Assembly (NCBI RefSeq): GCF_030867145.1
Contig: NC_134431.1
Coordinates: forward strand, 8,323,089-8,387,088
DNA length: 64,000 nucleotides
Origin: Opisthocomus hoazin
Taxonomy: Eukaryota; Chordata; Aves; Opisthocomiformes; Opisthocomidae
Direction: 5' to 3'
Shown: positions 1 to 9,985 of the stretch, in pieces
Position numbering within the stretch: the stretch's first letter is position 1
Layout: each line of letters begins with the position of its first letter
Made by a program: the position numbers and the translations under genes
The notes under the pieces: generated by a model
Told to the model about the DNA's origin: nothing
What the model saw: only the letters and a program-made list of their open reading frames with translations
Database searches by the model: none

Positions 1-726
1 TATCCTCTGTCAGCAAGGCACCCACCTCATTCAGCAGCGGCCCCAGTTTCCCTAGTCTTCCTTTTCTCTTGGTGGACTTGAAGAAGCCCTTCTTGTTGTC
101 TTGGACATCCCTTGCCAGACTTGATTCCCGATGGACCTTGGCCTTTCTCGTTGCTTCCGTGCATGCTCTGACTATGTTCCTGTATTCTTCCCAAGTGGCC
201 TGACCCTCCACTGGCCTCCCCACCGCTCTGCAGGAGCCTCCTGGACTGTGTGTGCCTGGCTGTGTGGTCTTTCCAGCAGCTCTCGAGGTGGTTGAGGTCC
301 CCCATGAGGACCAGGGCCCTTGATGGGGAGGCTGCTTTGAGCTGGCTGCAGAAGGCCTCATGGCCTTCCTCTTCCTGGCCAGGTGGCCTGTGGTGAACAC
401 CTGCAGCAGTGTCAGCTGTATGAGCCTGTCCCTTGATGCTGACCCGTCAGCTCTCCAGTCATTCTTCACCCACGCCCAGGCAGGGCTTGACACATTCCAG
501 CTGCTCCCTCACACACAGAGCAACTCCCCGCCCGGCCTTGCTGGCCGTAGCCATCCATGACAGCACTGCAGCCCTGCGAGCTGTCCCACCACGTGTGTCA
601 CTGCACTGGGATCGTGGCCCTGCGGCCGCACCGATCTCTGGTTGTTGCTGTTCATTCCCCACGCTGCGTGTGTGGGTGTAGAGGGGTTTGCGAGAGGTGA
701 TGGAGCGTGCAGGTCTCCCTGGAGGG
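1..726 (-). mobile_element. CR1 LINE fragment (endonuclease and linker), copy 1
   Basis: The minus strand encodes broken CR1 ORF2 pieces. These include an N-terminal endonuclease-like stretch with GVALCVREQLE, a GDLNHLESCW motif like the endonuclease LGDFNHPDICW, and a linker with ARDVQDNKKGFF. Frameshifts and internal loss make it a non-functional fossil. The window starts inside it; the same element is seen whole at 11215-12480. Confidence 0.85.
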
Positions 727-1714
727 GTGCAAGAGGATCCGCCATGGCCATACCCACCCTTGAGGTGGTTGGCCTTCTGCTTCTCAGCTTGGGGGGCAGC
801 TGAGGAGCATTTGTCACCGTTCTGGTTGGCCTGGCTCATTCCCCAGTTGGATGCGATGGCTGGGGCACTGGGACGTCGGACCCTGCCCCCCGAGTCCCTC
901 AGCGGAAAGCTGCCCCACCAAGCTCCCCCTTGAAGCGGGGAGTCCTGGCCAGAGGCTGATGGCAGCACATCTCGTCGTTTTCTCGGCAGCCTTCAGAGCG
1001 CGTTGGGCGCGGGTCCTGGCACGGGCTCACCCCGGGACGTGCCCAGCCGGAGCTCGTGGCAGCGCAGCCGTGTCCTAGCAGCCCCCCATCCAGAGCCGCA
1101 CAGGGGCGAATTCCACCCGCCGTGGCCGTAGCCGGCCTGGAGGACATCGGCAGTGGTGGGGTCGGCTTGCTGGCTGCTGGTGGGCCAAGGACGGAGCGAA
1201 GGAGGTGGCCCTCGCCCCGCGGAGCTGTCCCCAGGGCCCGGCCCTTGTGCAGCTTGGAGGTGGCGGAGCCAGCAGGCCTCCCTGCGAGGGAGGGGGCTTT
1301 GCCCTGGGGTGGGAGCGGCAAGAGCCCCAGCGTTGTCCTGCAGCCATGGTGGGACGGGAGCGCTCAGGGGCCGCCGCTGGGCAGCAGAGCTGGGCTGGGG
1401 GCTGGACCCACGGCCGGGCTGAGGTGCCCCCCGGAGCTGCCCAGGACTGGGCGCTGGGGCGAGTGGACGGAGGGGATCTGCTGGTGACGCATCTGTGCCG
1501 ACTCCTGGAAGAGCCGCTGCTGGCGGCAGCGCTCTGCCCCGCGCCCTGCCCAGCCGTGGCGTCTGGTGTGGAAGCCCAGCAGTGTGTTGACTGCGCCTCG
1601 AGGGCAGCGTGAGAACTCCCCGAGGCTCCCCAGGAAGCTGCAGCCCCTTCAGGGGTCGTCCCCATCCCCTGCTGCGCAGCCGGCACCAGAACTCCCGTCC
1701 GTGTCACAGAGGTG

Positions 1715-1722
1715 TGATGTCA
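1715..1722 (+). promoter_or_regulatory. CRE-like TGATGTCA upstream of the TP53TG5-like gene, copy 1
   Basis: TGATGTCA differs by one base from the palindromic CREB/CREM/ATF site TGACGTCA and lies about 280 b before the proposed start codon in GC-rich DNA. The same octamer is present in copies 2 and 3 (13469 and 25208). A promoter role is inferred from position only. Confidence 0.3.
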
Positions 1723-1779
1723 CGGCCCGTGTTCCAGCCGCGACGGCCAGCGCCCGGCGACGAGCACAACGCAGCCCTG

Positions 1780-1945
1780 CTCCCCTGCTCCAGACACAGC
1801 CCTCCTGCCGGCGCAGCCCTGCTCCTCTGCTCGCAGCGGATCTTTCTCCCCTTTCTCCCGACCCAGCCTTTCTCCTCTGCTCCAGGCGGTTCCTTTCTCC
1901 CCTGCTCCAGACCCATCCTTTCTCCCGACCCAGCCCTTCTCCCCG
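1780..1945 (+). repeat. Degenerate pyrimidine-rich minisatellite, copy 1
   Basis: Imperfect repeats of the type CTGCTCCAGAC and TTTCTCCCGACCCAGCC occur several times just upstream of the TP53TG5-like start codon. The same block is at about 13534-13699 and 25273-25438. It may be 5' UTR or promoter sequence; nothing coding is evident. Confidence 0.55.
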
Positions 1946-1994
1946 GATCCCAGCGCGTCGCTGCCCGTCTCGCCGGTGCCATCTCGGTGCCATC

Positions 1995-3186
1995 ATGGAG
2001 CACTGGCGGAAGACGGTGTTTGTGCTGCCGCAGGTACAGCCGGGCTGCAGGGAGCTTGGCTCGCCCTGTCCAGCCAGCCCTGCGAGGCCCCGGGCTGGGA
2101 GAAGCCCTTCTGGCTGCTGCTGCCCTGCTGCAATGGAGCATCCCTGCCTGGGGGGACCCGTCCCCGGGCTGGTGCCGCAGGGATGCTCGGCGGGAGCAGC
2201 CGGGTGCTGCCCAGAGCCTGAGCCGGTGCCTCCTCTGCCCCTTCCCAGGCTGGAGCCATCGGAGCCAAGGCTCACCGGCCCAGCATCAAGATGCTGAAAA
2301 GCCGCCTGCGCAGAGTAAGGAGCTGCTGGGCGCCGAGGCGGGCGCGGGGCCGGGGTGCGTGGCCGGGGCCCGCGGGGCAGGGAGCGGGGCCGCTCACCCC
2401 TGCCCTCTCTGCTGCGGCAGGTCTGGAGGATGCTGCCGCTGCCCAAGCTGCTGAAGCGCATGAAGCGCAGGATCCTGCGGCTGCAGGCCATGGCCCGGGA
2501 GGAGTGGTGGGTGCTGGTGGCGAGGGAGCTGCCCAGCTGCGGCCGGCTGCTGCTGGGGCCGTGCCCGGGCGGGGAGAGGGGCAGGGGTGCCGAGACCCCC
2601 GTCCCACGGGTGCGCTCGGCTGGCCAGGGCAGGACCAACGCACTTCTCTGCTTGGCTCTTGGCGTAGGATGTACGAGTACATGCTGCTGGTGGAGGAGGA
2701 GGAGGAGGAAGACAAAGTGGATGAGGACAGCGAGATAGACTGGGATGCGGTTGAGGCTGTGGAAATGGACATGGAGATGGAGATGGAGATGGACCCACCA
2801 GCAGTGGAACAGGCACGTGCTCCCCATGCACTGCCCGCAGTCGGTGGCTTCACCAGCTGCCGGGCTGGGTCTGGGTCTGGGGTGGGGGGTCCCCGCTGCA
2901 GGGACCCGGCACCCCGTCCCCTCATCCTGGCGGCACAACTGCCAGCGCCGCGCTGCCTTGAGCACCCGTGGGGTGTTGGGGAGGGGGCGATTCCGTGGGG
3001 CTGGGCAACCACCGCCTGACCCCGAGCCCAGGGGGCTCAGCGCTGGCGGCAGAGTCCCGCTCTGCCCCGCGTGTCCCAGGGCTCTGCACACGCAGGGCCC
3101 GCAGGACGCAGCCCAGCCCGAAGCAGCTGCTGCCGCGGAGCCGGCCGGGGAGCCCCAGCTCTGCGCGGCGAGGGGCTGCGCGGTAG
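1995..3186 (+). CDS. TP53TG5-like protein gene, copy 1
   Basis: The proposed coding exons are 1995-2033, 2249-2314, 2421-2560, 2668-2816 and 3032-3186, giving about 182 aa. The first two introns have clean ends (CAG|gtacag...ccag; AGA|gtaagg...gcag). The exon 3 donor (gtgccc) and the exon 4 donor (gtgctc) are weak and were chosen to keep frame, so the second half is tentative. Residues 29-60 form a basic, leucine-rich helix (KSRLRR, LPKLLKRMKRRILRLQ) that resembles the N-terminal part of mammalian TP53TG5 (RLRTVLKNLSLLKLLK). An acidic tract follows (EEEEEED, then repeated ME), and then a basic serine-rich tail. Strand and position beside SYS1 also fit TP53TG5. The molecular function is not established. 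This copy has Lys where copies 2 and 3 have Glu, just after the EEEEEED run. Confidence 0.6.
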
Positions 3187-3314
3187 CCAGACGGCCGCGC
3201 CGCTTGCGTGTCCTCCAGGGCTGGCGGAGGTGCGGGGCCTGGTGGTGCGGGAGCTGAGCCGCGGAGGAAGATGCGGTGTTTGTTGTTTGTTGTTTGTTGT
3301 GTTGTTTCTCTGTC

Positions 3315-3320
3315 AATAAA
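3315..3320 (+). terminator. Poly(A) signal of the TP53TG5-like gene, copy 1
   Basis: AATAAA follows a TTTGTTG-repeat stretch and is followed by the GT-rich GGATTTGTCGGTGCTGTC, a good cleavage and downstream-element context. It lies about 130 b after the proposed stop codon and gives a transcription unit of roughly 1.4 kb. Confidence 0.75.
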
Positions 3321-3849
3321 TGGATTTGTCGGTGCTGTCTCGGCCCCAGGCTGTCTGTCGGAGCCTGGCATTCTCTGCGGCCGTCGAGGGGCAAGGCGCC
3401 CAGGCCTGGGGGCTCTGCAGCCGCAGCCGCTGCGGGCCCTGCTCGGTGCCCTGCGCCGCTGCAGCCTGTGCCAGCGAGAGCGCTGGAAGTGGGGGTGCAC
3501 GAAGGGAGCCCCAGCCCGCAGCAAGGCGGCCCCGGCCCTGCCCGGCTTCCCGCTGCCGGCAGCGGCCGCGGCCCCCGTTCCCCCGTCGGGGCGAGGCGGG
3601 GAGCGGGCGCGGGGGGCTGCGGGGAGAGGGTGCTGGGGAGAGGGTGCTGGAGAAGGGGTGCGGCGGGGTCCCTGGGCGGGGGGGTGGCGGCTGCGGGGAG
3701 CCGCGGGACTGCGGGGCTGGGAGGTGCGGGGGTGCCGCCCGCAGGGAGCCGCGGTGGGGCCGGGGCTGTGGCGGGCAGGGGCCGGGGGGCCGCGGGTGCG
3801 GGCCCGGGGCTGCCCCGGGCGCTCGGGAGCCGCGGCCCCGCCCCCTCCC

Positions 3850-3873
3850 TCATTAGCGGCGCTCATTAGCGGC
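3850..3873 (+). promoter_or_regulatory. Twin TCATTAGCGGC motif in the neuritin-like promoter, copy 1
   Basis: TCATTAGCGGC occurs twice in direct orientation, 13 b apart, about 80-100 b upstream of the start codon in a strongly CpG-rich stretch without a TATA box. The CATTAG core (CTAATG in reverse) resembles homeodomain sites. It is retained in all three copies. Confidence 0.45.
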
Positions 3874-3952
3874 GGGCGGGGCGGGCGTGGGGGTGCGGGC
3901 AGCGGGCGCGGGGCTGGAGCCCGGGCGGAGCGGAACGGAGCGGAGCGGCGGG

Positions 3953-4392
3953 ATGGGGCAGCGGCGGGGCACGGCCGTGCTGCTCCTCGGCCTGGGTAAG
4001 GCTGCCCGGGCGGGGGTCGGGCTGGGGGGGCCCGGGCGGGGGGCGATGCGATGCGATGCGATGCGATGCGATGCGATGCGGGGTCCCCTCCCCGCTGCCC
4101 GGGTGGGTGCCGCGCGTCTCTCCCCGGGGGGTCCTGGCTGCCGGTGCCGAGCCGGCCGTGCCCCCCCTCCCGTCCCCCCGGAGGGCGGTGGGCTCCGTGC
4201 CCCGAGGGCTGGGCGCTCACGCCGACCCCCTGGGCGGCTGGCAGGGCACCTGGCCGGGCTGCTGGCAGCGGGCACCGCCTGCGCCGACGTGTACCGAGGC
4301 TTCTCGGGCTGCGTCCTCAAGCTGGGGGAGAAGATGGCCACGGCCGAGGAGGCGGACGGCGTCGAGCTGCGGGGCTTGCGCCGAGTCTGCGG
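3953..4392 (+). pseudogene. Neuritin-like gene 5' copy 1 (exons 1-2 only)
   Basis: Exon 1 is 3953-3995 (signal peptide start MGQRRGTAVLLLGL, donor gtaagg) and exon 2 is 4245-4392 (donor gtgagt). Together they encode the signal peptide and the first half of the neuritin domain, with Cys27, Cys37 and Cys63 and the family motif YRGFSGCVLKLGEKM. No terminal exon follows within the unit: the intron is cut at 4680 and replaced by retroelement DNA. Read-through gives a stop (TGA) at the splice donor. The reading frame, promoter and both donors are intact, so it may still be transcribed. Splicing to the only terminal exon, at 31331, would be frame-compatible, whereas splicing into the exon 2 of another copy would not. 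It is classed as a truncated gene copy. Confidence 0.85.
4044..4080 (+). repeat. (CGATG)n microsatellite in neuritin-like intron 1, copy 1
   Basis: There are about 7.4 perfect units of CGATG. Copies 2 and 3 have about 4.4 units, so this is the main length difference between units. Confidence 0.95.
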
Positions 4393-4494
4393 GTGAGTGC
4401 GGCCCCGGGAGGGCGAGAGCCGCGACGGAGCTGGGGCCCGAGGGGTGCCCGACTCTGCCACTGCCCTCCTGGGTGCCGCTACTGCGTGCGCTCC

Positions 4495-4560
4495 CTCCGT
4501 CCATCCCTCCATCCATCCCCCTATCCATCCCTCCGTCCATCCCTCCCTCCGTCCGCCCAT
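4495..4560 (+). repeat. (CATC)n-type simple repeat, copy 1
   Basis: This is an imperfect run of CCATCCCTCCAT-type units in neuritin-like intron 2. It lies at the edge of the segment that is missing here but present in copy 3. Confidence 0.85.
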
Positions 4561-4680
4561 CTGGAGCTGGGAGCCAGCGTGGGGCTGGTGGCATCTCTGC
4601 TGTGTGCGTGATGCTGCCCCGGAGCCGGCCTGGGCAAGTCGCTTGCCGGCAGCCTGGCTGGCCGAGCAGAGGGAGGCTGT

Positions 4681-5636
4681 ATGAACTGGAGGATGGTGAA
4701 AGAAGGCCTGGAAATGGATCCTTAATATGTAGTACTTTATTACAATGAACGCTGTTTTGTAGTAGGCTGGAAAACTGAGACGAGGTGCTGGATGTTGATG
4801 CCTTTGTGGCTTTGTATGAAAAAGCAGATATCCAAATGATGTGCAATAAAATGAAAAGATATGGCATGCAATGGTGGCCAAAGGATAAACTGGACGTGGG
4901 GTTGGACGGCTGGAAAATGGGTCGTTGCAGTTTAATCCTGAATTGCAGTTGATGTTGTTTTGTTGTGGACTGGGGAAGTGTTGCTGCTGTTGTATGTTGA
5001 TGCTCTGGTGGGTTTGTATAGAAATGCGAGTATTCCAAAGAAGTGTAAAGGAGAAGAAGTGTTGATGCCCCGTATGGAAGAGAGATGGCAAGCCGTACGT
5101 CAGCAGTGGCAGCCTGCTTCTGGGGCTGCTTCAGTTCTGCCTCTTCAGCTGTTTTGGTTTAGTGAAGCCAGGGAAGGCAGAGCATGGTGAGAGTGTGTTG
5201 GGCAAGTTGCTGTTCAGGGCTGCTGCAGTGATTTGATAATGAGTCTGTCTTGACTTTTACGCTCTGGTCCAAGGAATCTGAAGCAGCTAGGTGTTTTTCA
5301 TTTTCTCCCCGGAGTAAACTTCAGTTCTGTTCTTTTGCCGCTTGTTGTGAGGAGGAGGAGGAGGAGGGAGGTGGTAGTCTGTGGTGTTTGCACCTTGTGT
5401 ACAGCATTTGGGCAATTGTAGGGGTACCAAAGGCAGGCTTTGAAAATTTGCGGTAGAGCTTTCTTTGGGTTTAGACCTTTGTTAGGAAAGTTGTGCAGCT
5501 TGTGTCCACAAGGCATCTCCTGGGTGAGTTTGGTATTTCTGTGTTGGAGTGGGGGTAAGAGAAGAAAGCCAGTCCCTGTCTGTTGTGCAGGGGATGAGCA
5601 GGAGGAAGAAACTGCAGAAAGCAGGATGGAGTAGGA
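4681..5636 (+). other. Unassigned block with a diverged 205-b direct repeat, copy 1
   Basis: Immediately after the breakpoint the sequence becomes AT-richer. Two stretches resemble each other about 205 b apart: TGTTGATGCCTTTGTGGCTTTGTATG at about 4791 and TGTTGATGCTCTGGTGGGTTTGTATA at about 4996, with further matching on both sides. No gene is recognised. It sits directly 5' of the gag-like sequence and could be retroviral leader or gag DNA, but I see no clear LTR. Confidence 0.45.
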
Positions 5637-7317
5637 CGAATGTCTCCATCTCAACTGATAGAAACAGCGTACAAAGTATGTAACAATTGGGCCGAAGGAG
5701 AGCAAAGGGAAAAACAAAAGGAGAAATGGAGACAGACAGCAGCAGGCGACATTACTCGCCGCAGCCGTTGGGAGGAACTGGGCGAGAGGCAGAGGAAGGA
5801 CATGGGAGAAAGGAATGCCCAAAGACTGAAGAACAGCCCTGCCCCGTTCGGTGACGTACTTGCCAAGGAGGCAGAAGACTGGCAAGGGCAGCGTCCTTCT
5901 GTGACTGTACTGCAGTGTGCAGGTGGTGTGTGAACAGGGACCGCTTCCGAACAAGGATGCCCAAGAGCTGCCACTGGTCTGTTAAATTTCCTGGGACTTG
6001 CTGGATCCAGAGTGCACTGACAGAGCGCTGGGATTGTCTGAAAACATGCGAGTACACGTACGGAGAGACTCACAGTCTGCCTTTGGGGTGATAGATGCCC
6101 GTGGAGCCGTATGGGAAGAAAGAGGCCTCTTGTCCTCCCCAGGAACTCCACTGAAGCAGGGAAAGGCAATTTTGGACTTTATTCCAGGCCGTTCTCCAGC
6201 CAGAGGCAGTGTCTGTAATGCACTGCAAAGCCCCTCAGAAAGGCCACAGAGACCTCGTCAGTGGCAATGGAAAGGCTGATGAGACAGCCAAAAGGGCAGC
6301 TTGGGCCGAGTCCTTGGGGGGGGCTTTGATGCCGACGGGAAGAGACTCATGTGGGGGCAGATGCGGACATAGCAGACATCCGACGATCTGCCACAGGACC
6401 AAGACTGCAAAATAGAGAAAAGCCGTCCTTCGGGATGAGTGAAAAGGGGACAAACTCCAGGGGAGTAGTGGCAAAAGGATTTCTCTGAATTACCCAGGTG
6501 CCACCAGTTTACATAGTGATTGGTATTGGTGGGAACCTTTTCTGGATGGCCAGAGGCTTTCCCGTGCCGAGCCAGCCAAGCCAGGGAGGCAGTCAGAGTG
6601 CTGCTGAAAGAAACAATTCCAAGATTCGGTACCCCTGAAGGAACAGCCTCAGATAACGGGCCCCGCTTTTTTGCTAAAATTGTCCAGAGAGCTGCTAAGT
6701 TCTTGCAAAGTGATTGGGATTTACACGCTCCTTGGAGGCCGCAAACCAGTGGGAAGGTAGAACGGGTGAATCGAAGTTTAAAAAGACAGCTTTCAGGTTT
6801 ATGCCAGGATACCCAAGAGAAGCGGACAGAGATTGTAGCTCTGGCAGTGTCAGGAGTCAGCATTGCTGCCAGAGCGAGGGAAGGGGTGAGTCCTTTTGAG
6901 GTTCTGGGTGGTCAACCGTATCCTGTAAACAAGCTGACGGGAAAGAGCGATCACATCCCTGTGGAAGGAGACCGGATCCCAACGGAGCGTCTGCTGTCGC
7001 GAGGGCGTCCTTTGTCTTCCCGTCCCAGGTCCCTGCCCAAGCAAGCGCCTGCTCCCCTGGGCGCTGCAGGGCGTGCCTTTCCTCCGGGAGAGCAGGTCTG
7101 CGTCCGGAGCTGGAAAGATGAACCTCTGAAAGAGCGCGGGGAGGGCCCGTGTTTGGTATTGCTGCTTGCCCCCACGGCTGTGGAAGGGGAAGGAACAGAT
7201 TGTGGGATCCCCTACACGCGGGGGGAAAAACATCCCTGCGAAAGACTGGACGTCGAGAGGAACGGCACCATGGAACCTGCAGCTGACTCGGAATTGGATG
7301 AACGGTGCTTGGGCTGA
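5637..7317 (+). mobile_element. Endogenous retrovirus relic (gag, RNase H, integrase pieces), copy 1
   Basis: In order on the + strand there is a gag capsid-tail-like stretch at about 5640-5760 (SQLIETAYKVCNNW followed by a charged KQKEKW run), then RNase H-like pieces at about 6000-6330 (DSQSAFGVIDARGAVW; GNGKADETAKRAAW), then an integrase-like open frame at 6520-7317 with SDNGPRFF and WRPQTSGKVERVNRSLK. This pattern fits a gammaretrovirus-like pol. Most of protease and reverse transcriptase is absent, and the remaining pieces are in different frames with stops, so it is a defective fossil. I could not delimit LTRs. The 3' end abuts the tail of a CR1 inserted in the opposite direction. Confidence 0.8.
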
Positions 7318-7348
7318 GACAGAATCCATAGCTCTCACAGGTCGTGTT

Positions 7349-9985
7349 CATAGAATCATAGAAAGTTTTGGGTTGGAAGGGTCCCCTAGAGGTCATCTAG
7401 TCCAACCCCCCTGCAGCGAGCAGGGACACCGCTAACTAGATCAGGTTGCTCAGAGCCCTGTCCAACCTGGTCTTGAATGTTTGCTGGGATGGGGCCTCCA
7501 CTTCCTGTCTGGGCAACCCGGTCCAGTGTTTCACAATTGTAAAGAATTTCTTCCTAATATCCAGCCTAAACCTACCCTGTTTTAGTTTAAAACCATTACC
7601 CCTTGTCCTGTCACTGTTGTCTCTACTAAAGATTGTCCCCATCTTTCCTATAGGCTCCTTTAAGTACTGAAAGGCTGCAATCAGGTCCCCTCTCAGCCTT
7701 CTCTTCTCCAGGCTGAACAAGCCCAACTCTCTCAGCCTGTCCTCACAGGAGAGGTGCTCCAGCCCTCGGATCATTTTTGTAGCCCTCCTTTGGACCCACT
7801 CCAACAGTTCCATGTCCTTCTTGTGCTGAGGGCTGCAGAGCTGAACGCACTACTCCAGGTGAGGTCTCACCAGAGCAGAGTAGAGGGGCAGAATCACCTC
7901 TCTCGACCTGCTGGCCACGCTTCTCTTGATGCAGCCCAGGACACGGCTGGCCCTCTGGGCTGCCAGCGCACATTGCCGGCTCATGTCCAGCCTTTCGTCT
8001 GTCAGCACCCCCAAGTCCCTCTCAGCAGGGCTGCTCTCGATCCTTTCATCCCCCAGCCTGTATTGATAGCGGGGATTACCCTGACCCAGGTGTAGGACGT
8101 TGCACTTGGCCTTGTTGAACCTCACGAGGTTCACACAGGCCCACCTCTCCAGCTTGTCCAGGTCCCTCTGGATGGCATCCCATCCTTCTGGTGTATCAAC
8201 CGTACCACTCAGCTTGGTGTCATCTGCAAACTTGCTGAGGGTACACTCGATGTCGCTGTCCATGTCATTGATAAATATATTGAACAGCACCGGTCTCAGT
8301 ACAGACCCCTGAGGGACTCCACTCGTCACTGGTCTCCATCCGGACATTGAGCCGTTGACCACTATGCTTTGGCTGCGACCATCCAGCAATTCCTTATCCA
8401 CCGAATGGTCCACCCATCAAATCCATGGCTCTCCAATTTAGAGAGAAGGATGTTGTGGGGGACCATGTCAAAGGCTTTAAAAAATCCAGATAGATGACAT
8501 CCATTGGTTTTCCCTTGTCCACCCTTGTTGTTACGCCATCATAGAAAGCCACTAGGTCGGTCAGGCAGGACTTGCCCTTGGTGAAGCCATGCTGGCTGTC
8601 TCGAATCACCTCCCTGGCCTCCATGTGCCTTAGCACATCTTCTAGGAGGATCTGTTCCATGATCTTCCCAGGCACAGAGGTGAGGCTGACAGGTCGGTAG
8701 TTCCCAGGGTCTTCCTTTCTACCCTTTTTGAAAAGGGGCACAATGTTTCCCTTTTTCCAGTCACTGGGGACTTCCCCTGACTGCCATGACTTTTCAAATA
8801 TCATGGAGAGTGGCTTGGCAACTACATCAGCCAGTTCCCTCAGGACTCTGGGATGCATCTCATCAGGTCCCATGGACTTCTGTACGTTTCGGTTCCTCAG
8901 GAGGTCCCGAACCTGGTCTTCACTTACAGCTGGAGGGATTTTACCCTCCTGGTCTCCTTCACGCCATCCATCGACTCGGGAGGGGTGAGGAGAGAGGTTG
9001 CCAGGGAAGACTGAGGCAAAAAAGTTGTTGAGTACCTCAGCTTTCTCCTCATCTGCTGTTACCAGTTTGCCGGTCTCACTCGTGAGCGAGGGTACGCTTT
9101 CTTTGACCGTCTTTTACCGGCTGACATACCTGTAGAAGCCCTTCTTGTTATTTTTCGCATCCCTTGCCAAGTTCAGCTCCAGCTGTGCCTTGGCCTTCCT
9201 GACCCCATCCCTACACAACCGGGCAGCTTCCCTATACTCTTGCCAGGAAGCCAGTCCCTGCTTCCACTGCCTGTGCAGTTCCCTCTTCTTCCTTAGTTTG
9301 ACCAGCATCTCTTGTCTCAGCCATGCCGGTCTCTTCCCTTCTCTGCTCGACTTCTTCCACTTGGGGATCGAGAGCTCTTGCGCTCTGTGGAATACATCCT
9401 TAAAGACCTGCCAGCTCTGTTCTGTTCCCCTGTCCCTGAGGACCATTTCCCAGGGAGTCGTTCTGACTATCTCCTGGAAGAGCTGGAAATTTGCCCTCCT
9501 AAAATTTAGGGTCCTGACTATGCTCTTCGTTATTCCCATTTCCCTCAGCAGCGTTAGTTCCACCAGCGCGTGGTCACTGCAGCCCAGGCTGCCTCCGATC
9601 TTGACATCCCCAACGAGCTCACTCGCACTGGTGACCACCAGGTCTGGTATCGCATCCCCTCGGATACGGGTTGCTTATTACCTGGCTTAAGAAGTTGACC
9701 TCAATGCATTCTAGGAATCTGCTGGATTGCCTACAGCTTGCCGTGTTGCTTTTCCAGCAGATGTCGGGGTGGTTGAAGTCCCCCAGTAGGACGAGAGCCT
9801 GCGAGCGCAAAGCCTCCTGGAGTTGGAGGAAGAACGCTTCGTCTGTCAGCTCCTCTTGATCTGGCGGCCTGTAGTAGACACCAACCACTAAGTTCCCTTT
9901 GTTGCCTCTCTCTCCGATTCTTACCCATAAGCTTTCGACCTGCTCGTGGTTATTCTTCAGGGACAGCTCTTCACTCTGTAGAGTT
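7349..9985 (-). mobile_element. CR1 LINE, long 5'-truncated element, copy 1
   Basis: The 3' terminus is at the left, with the CATAGAATCATAGAAA tail. Reading leftward on the minus strand there is endonuclease sequence ([35 protein letters not shown]) at about 9985-9500, a linker with [15 protein letters not shown], and reverse transcriptase in two pieces ([17 protein letters not shown] with [13 protein letters not shown] at about 8870-8450; [23 protein letters not shown] and FADDTKL at about 8413-7850). The C-terminal domain with [23 protein letters not shown] is at about 7810-7440. Frame breaks show it is inactive. The 5' end is truncated inside the endonuclease. Confidence 0.93.

Noticed and set aside
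1649-3853. 734-aa minus-strand open frame, repeated at 13403-15607 and shortened in copy 3 (25142-26887)
   Set aside because: It runs antisense across the exons, introns and poly(A) signal of the TP53TG5-like gene, is Pro/Ala/Arg-rich low-complexity, and has no domain. GC-rich DNA with few stop codons explains it.
6520-7317. Integrase-like open frame as a domesticated host gene
   Set aside because: No intact promoter or conserved flanks are visible, upstream pol is deleted, and both copies are nearly identical only because of the recent duplication. Selection cannot be claimed.
7436-9928. Reverse-transcriptase and endonuclease ORFs as host genes or a retron-like system
   Set aside because: Motif order, 3' tail and frame breaks identify a degraded CR1 LINE.
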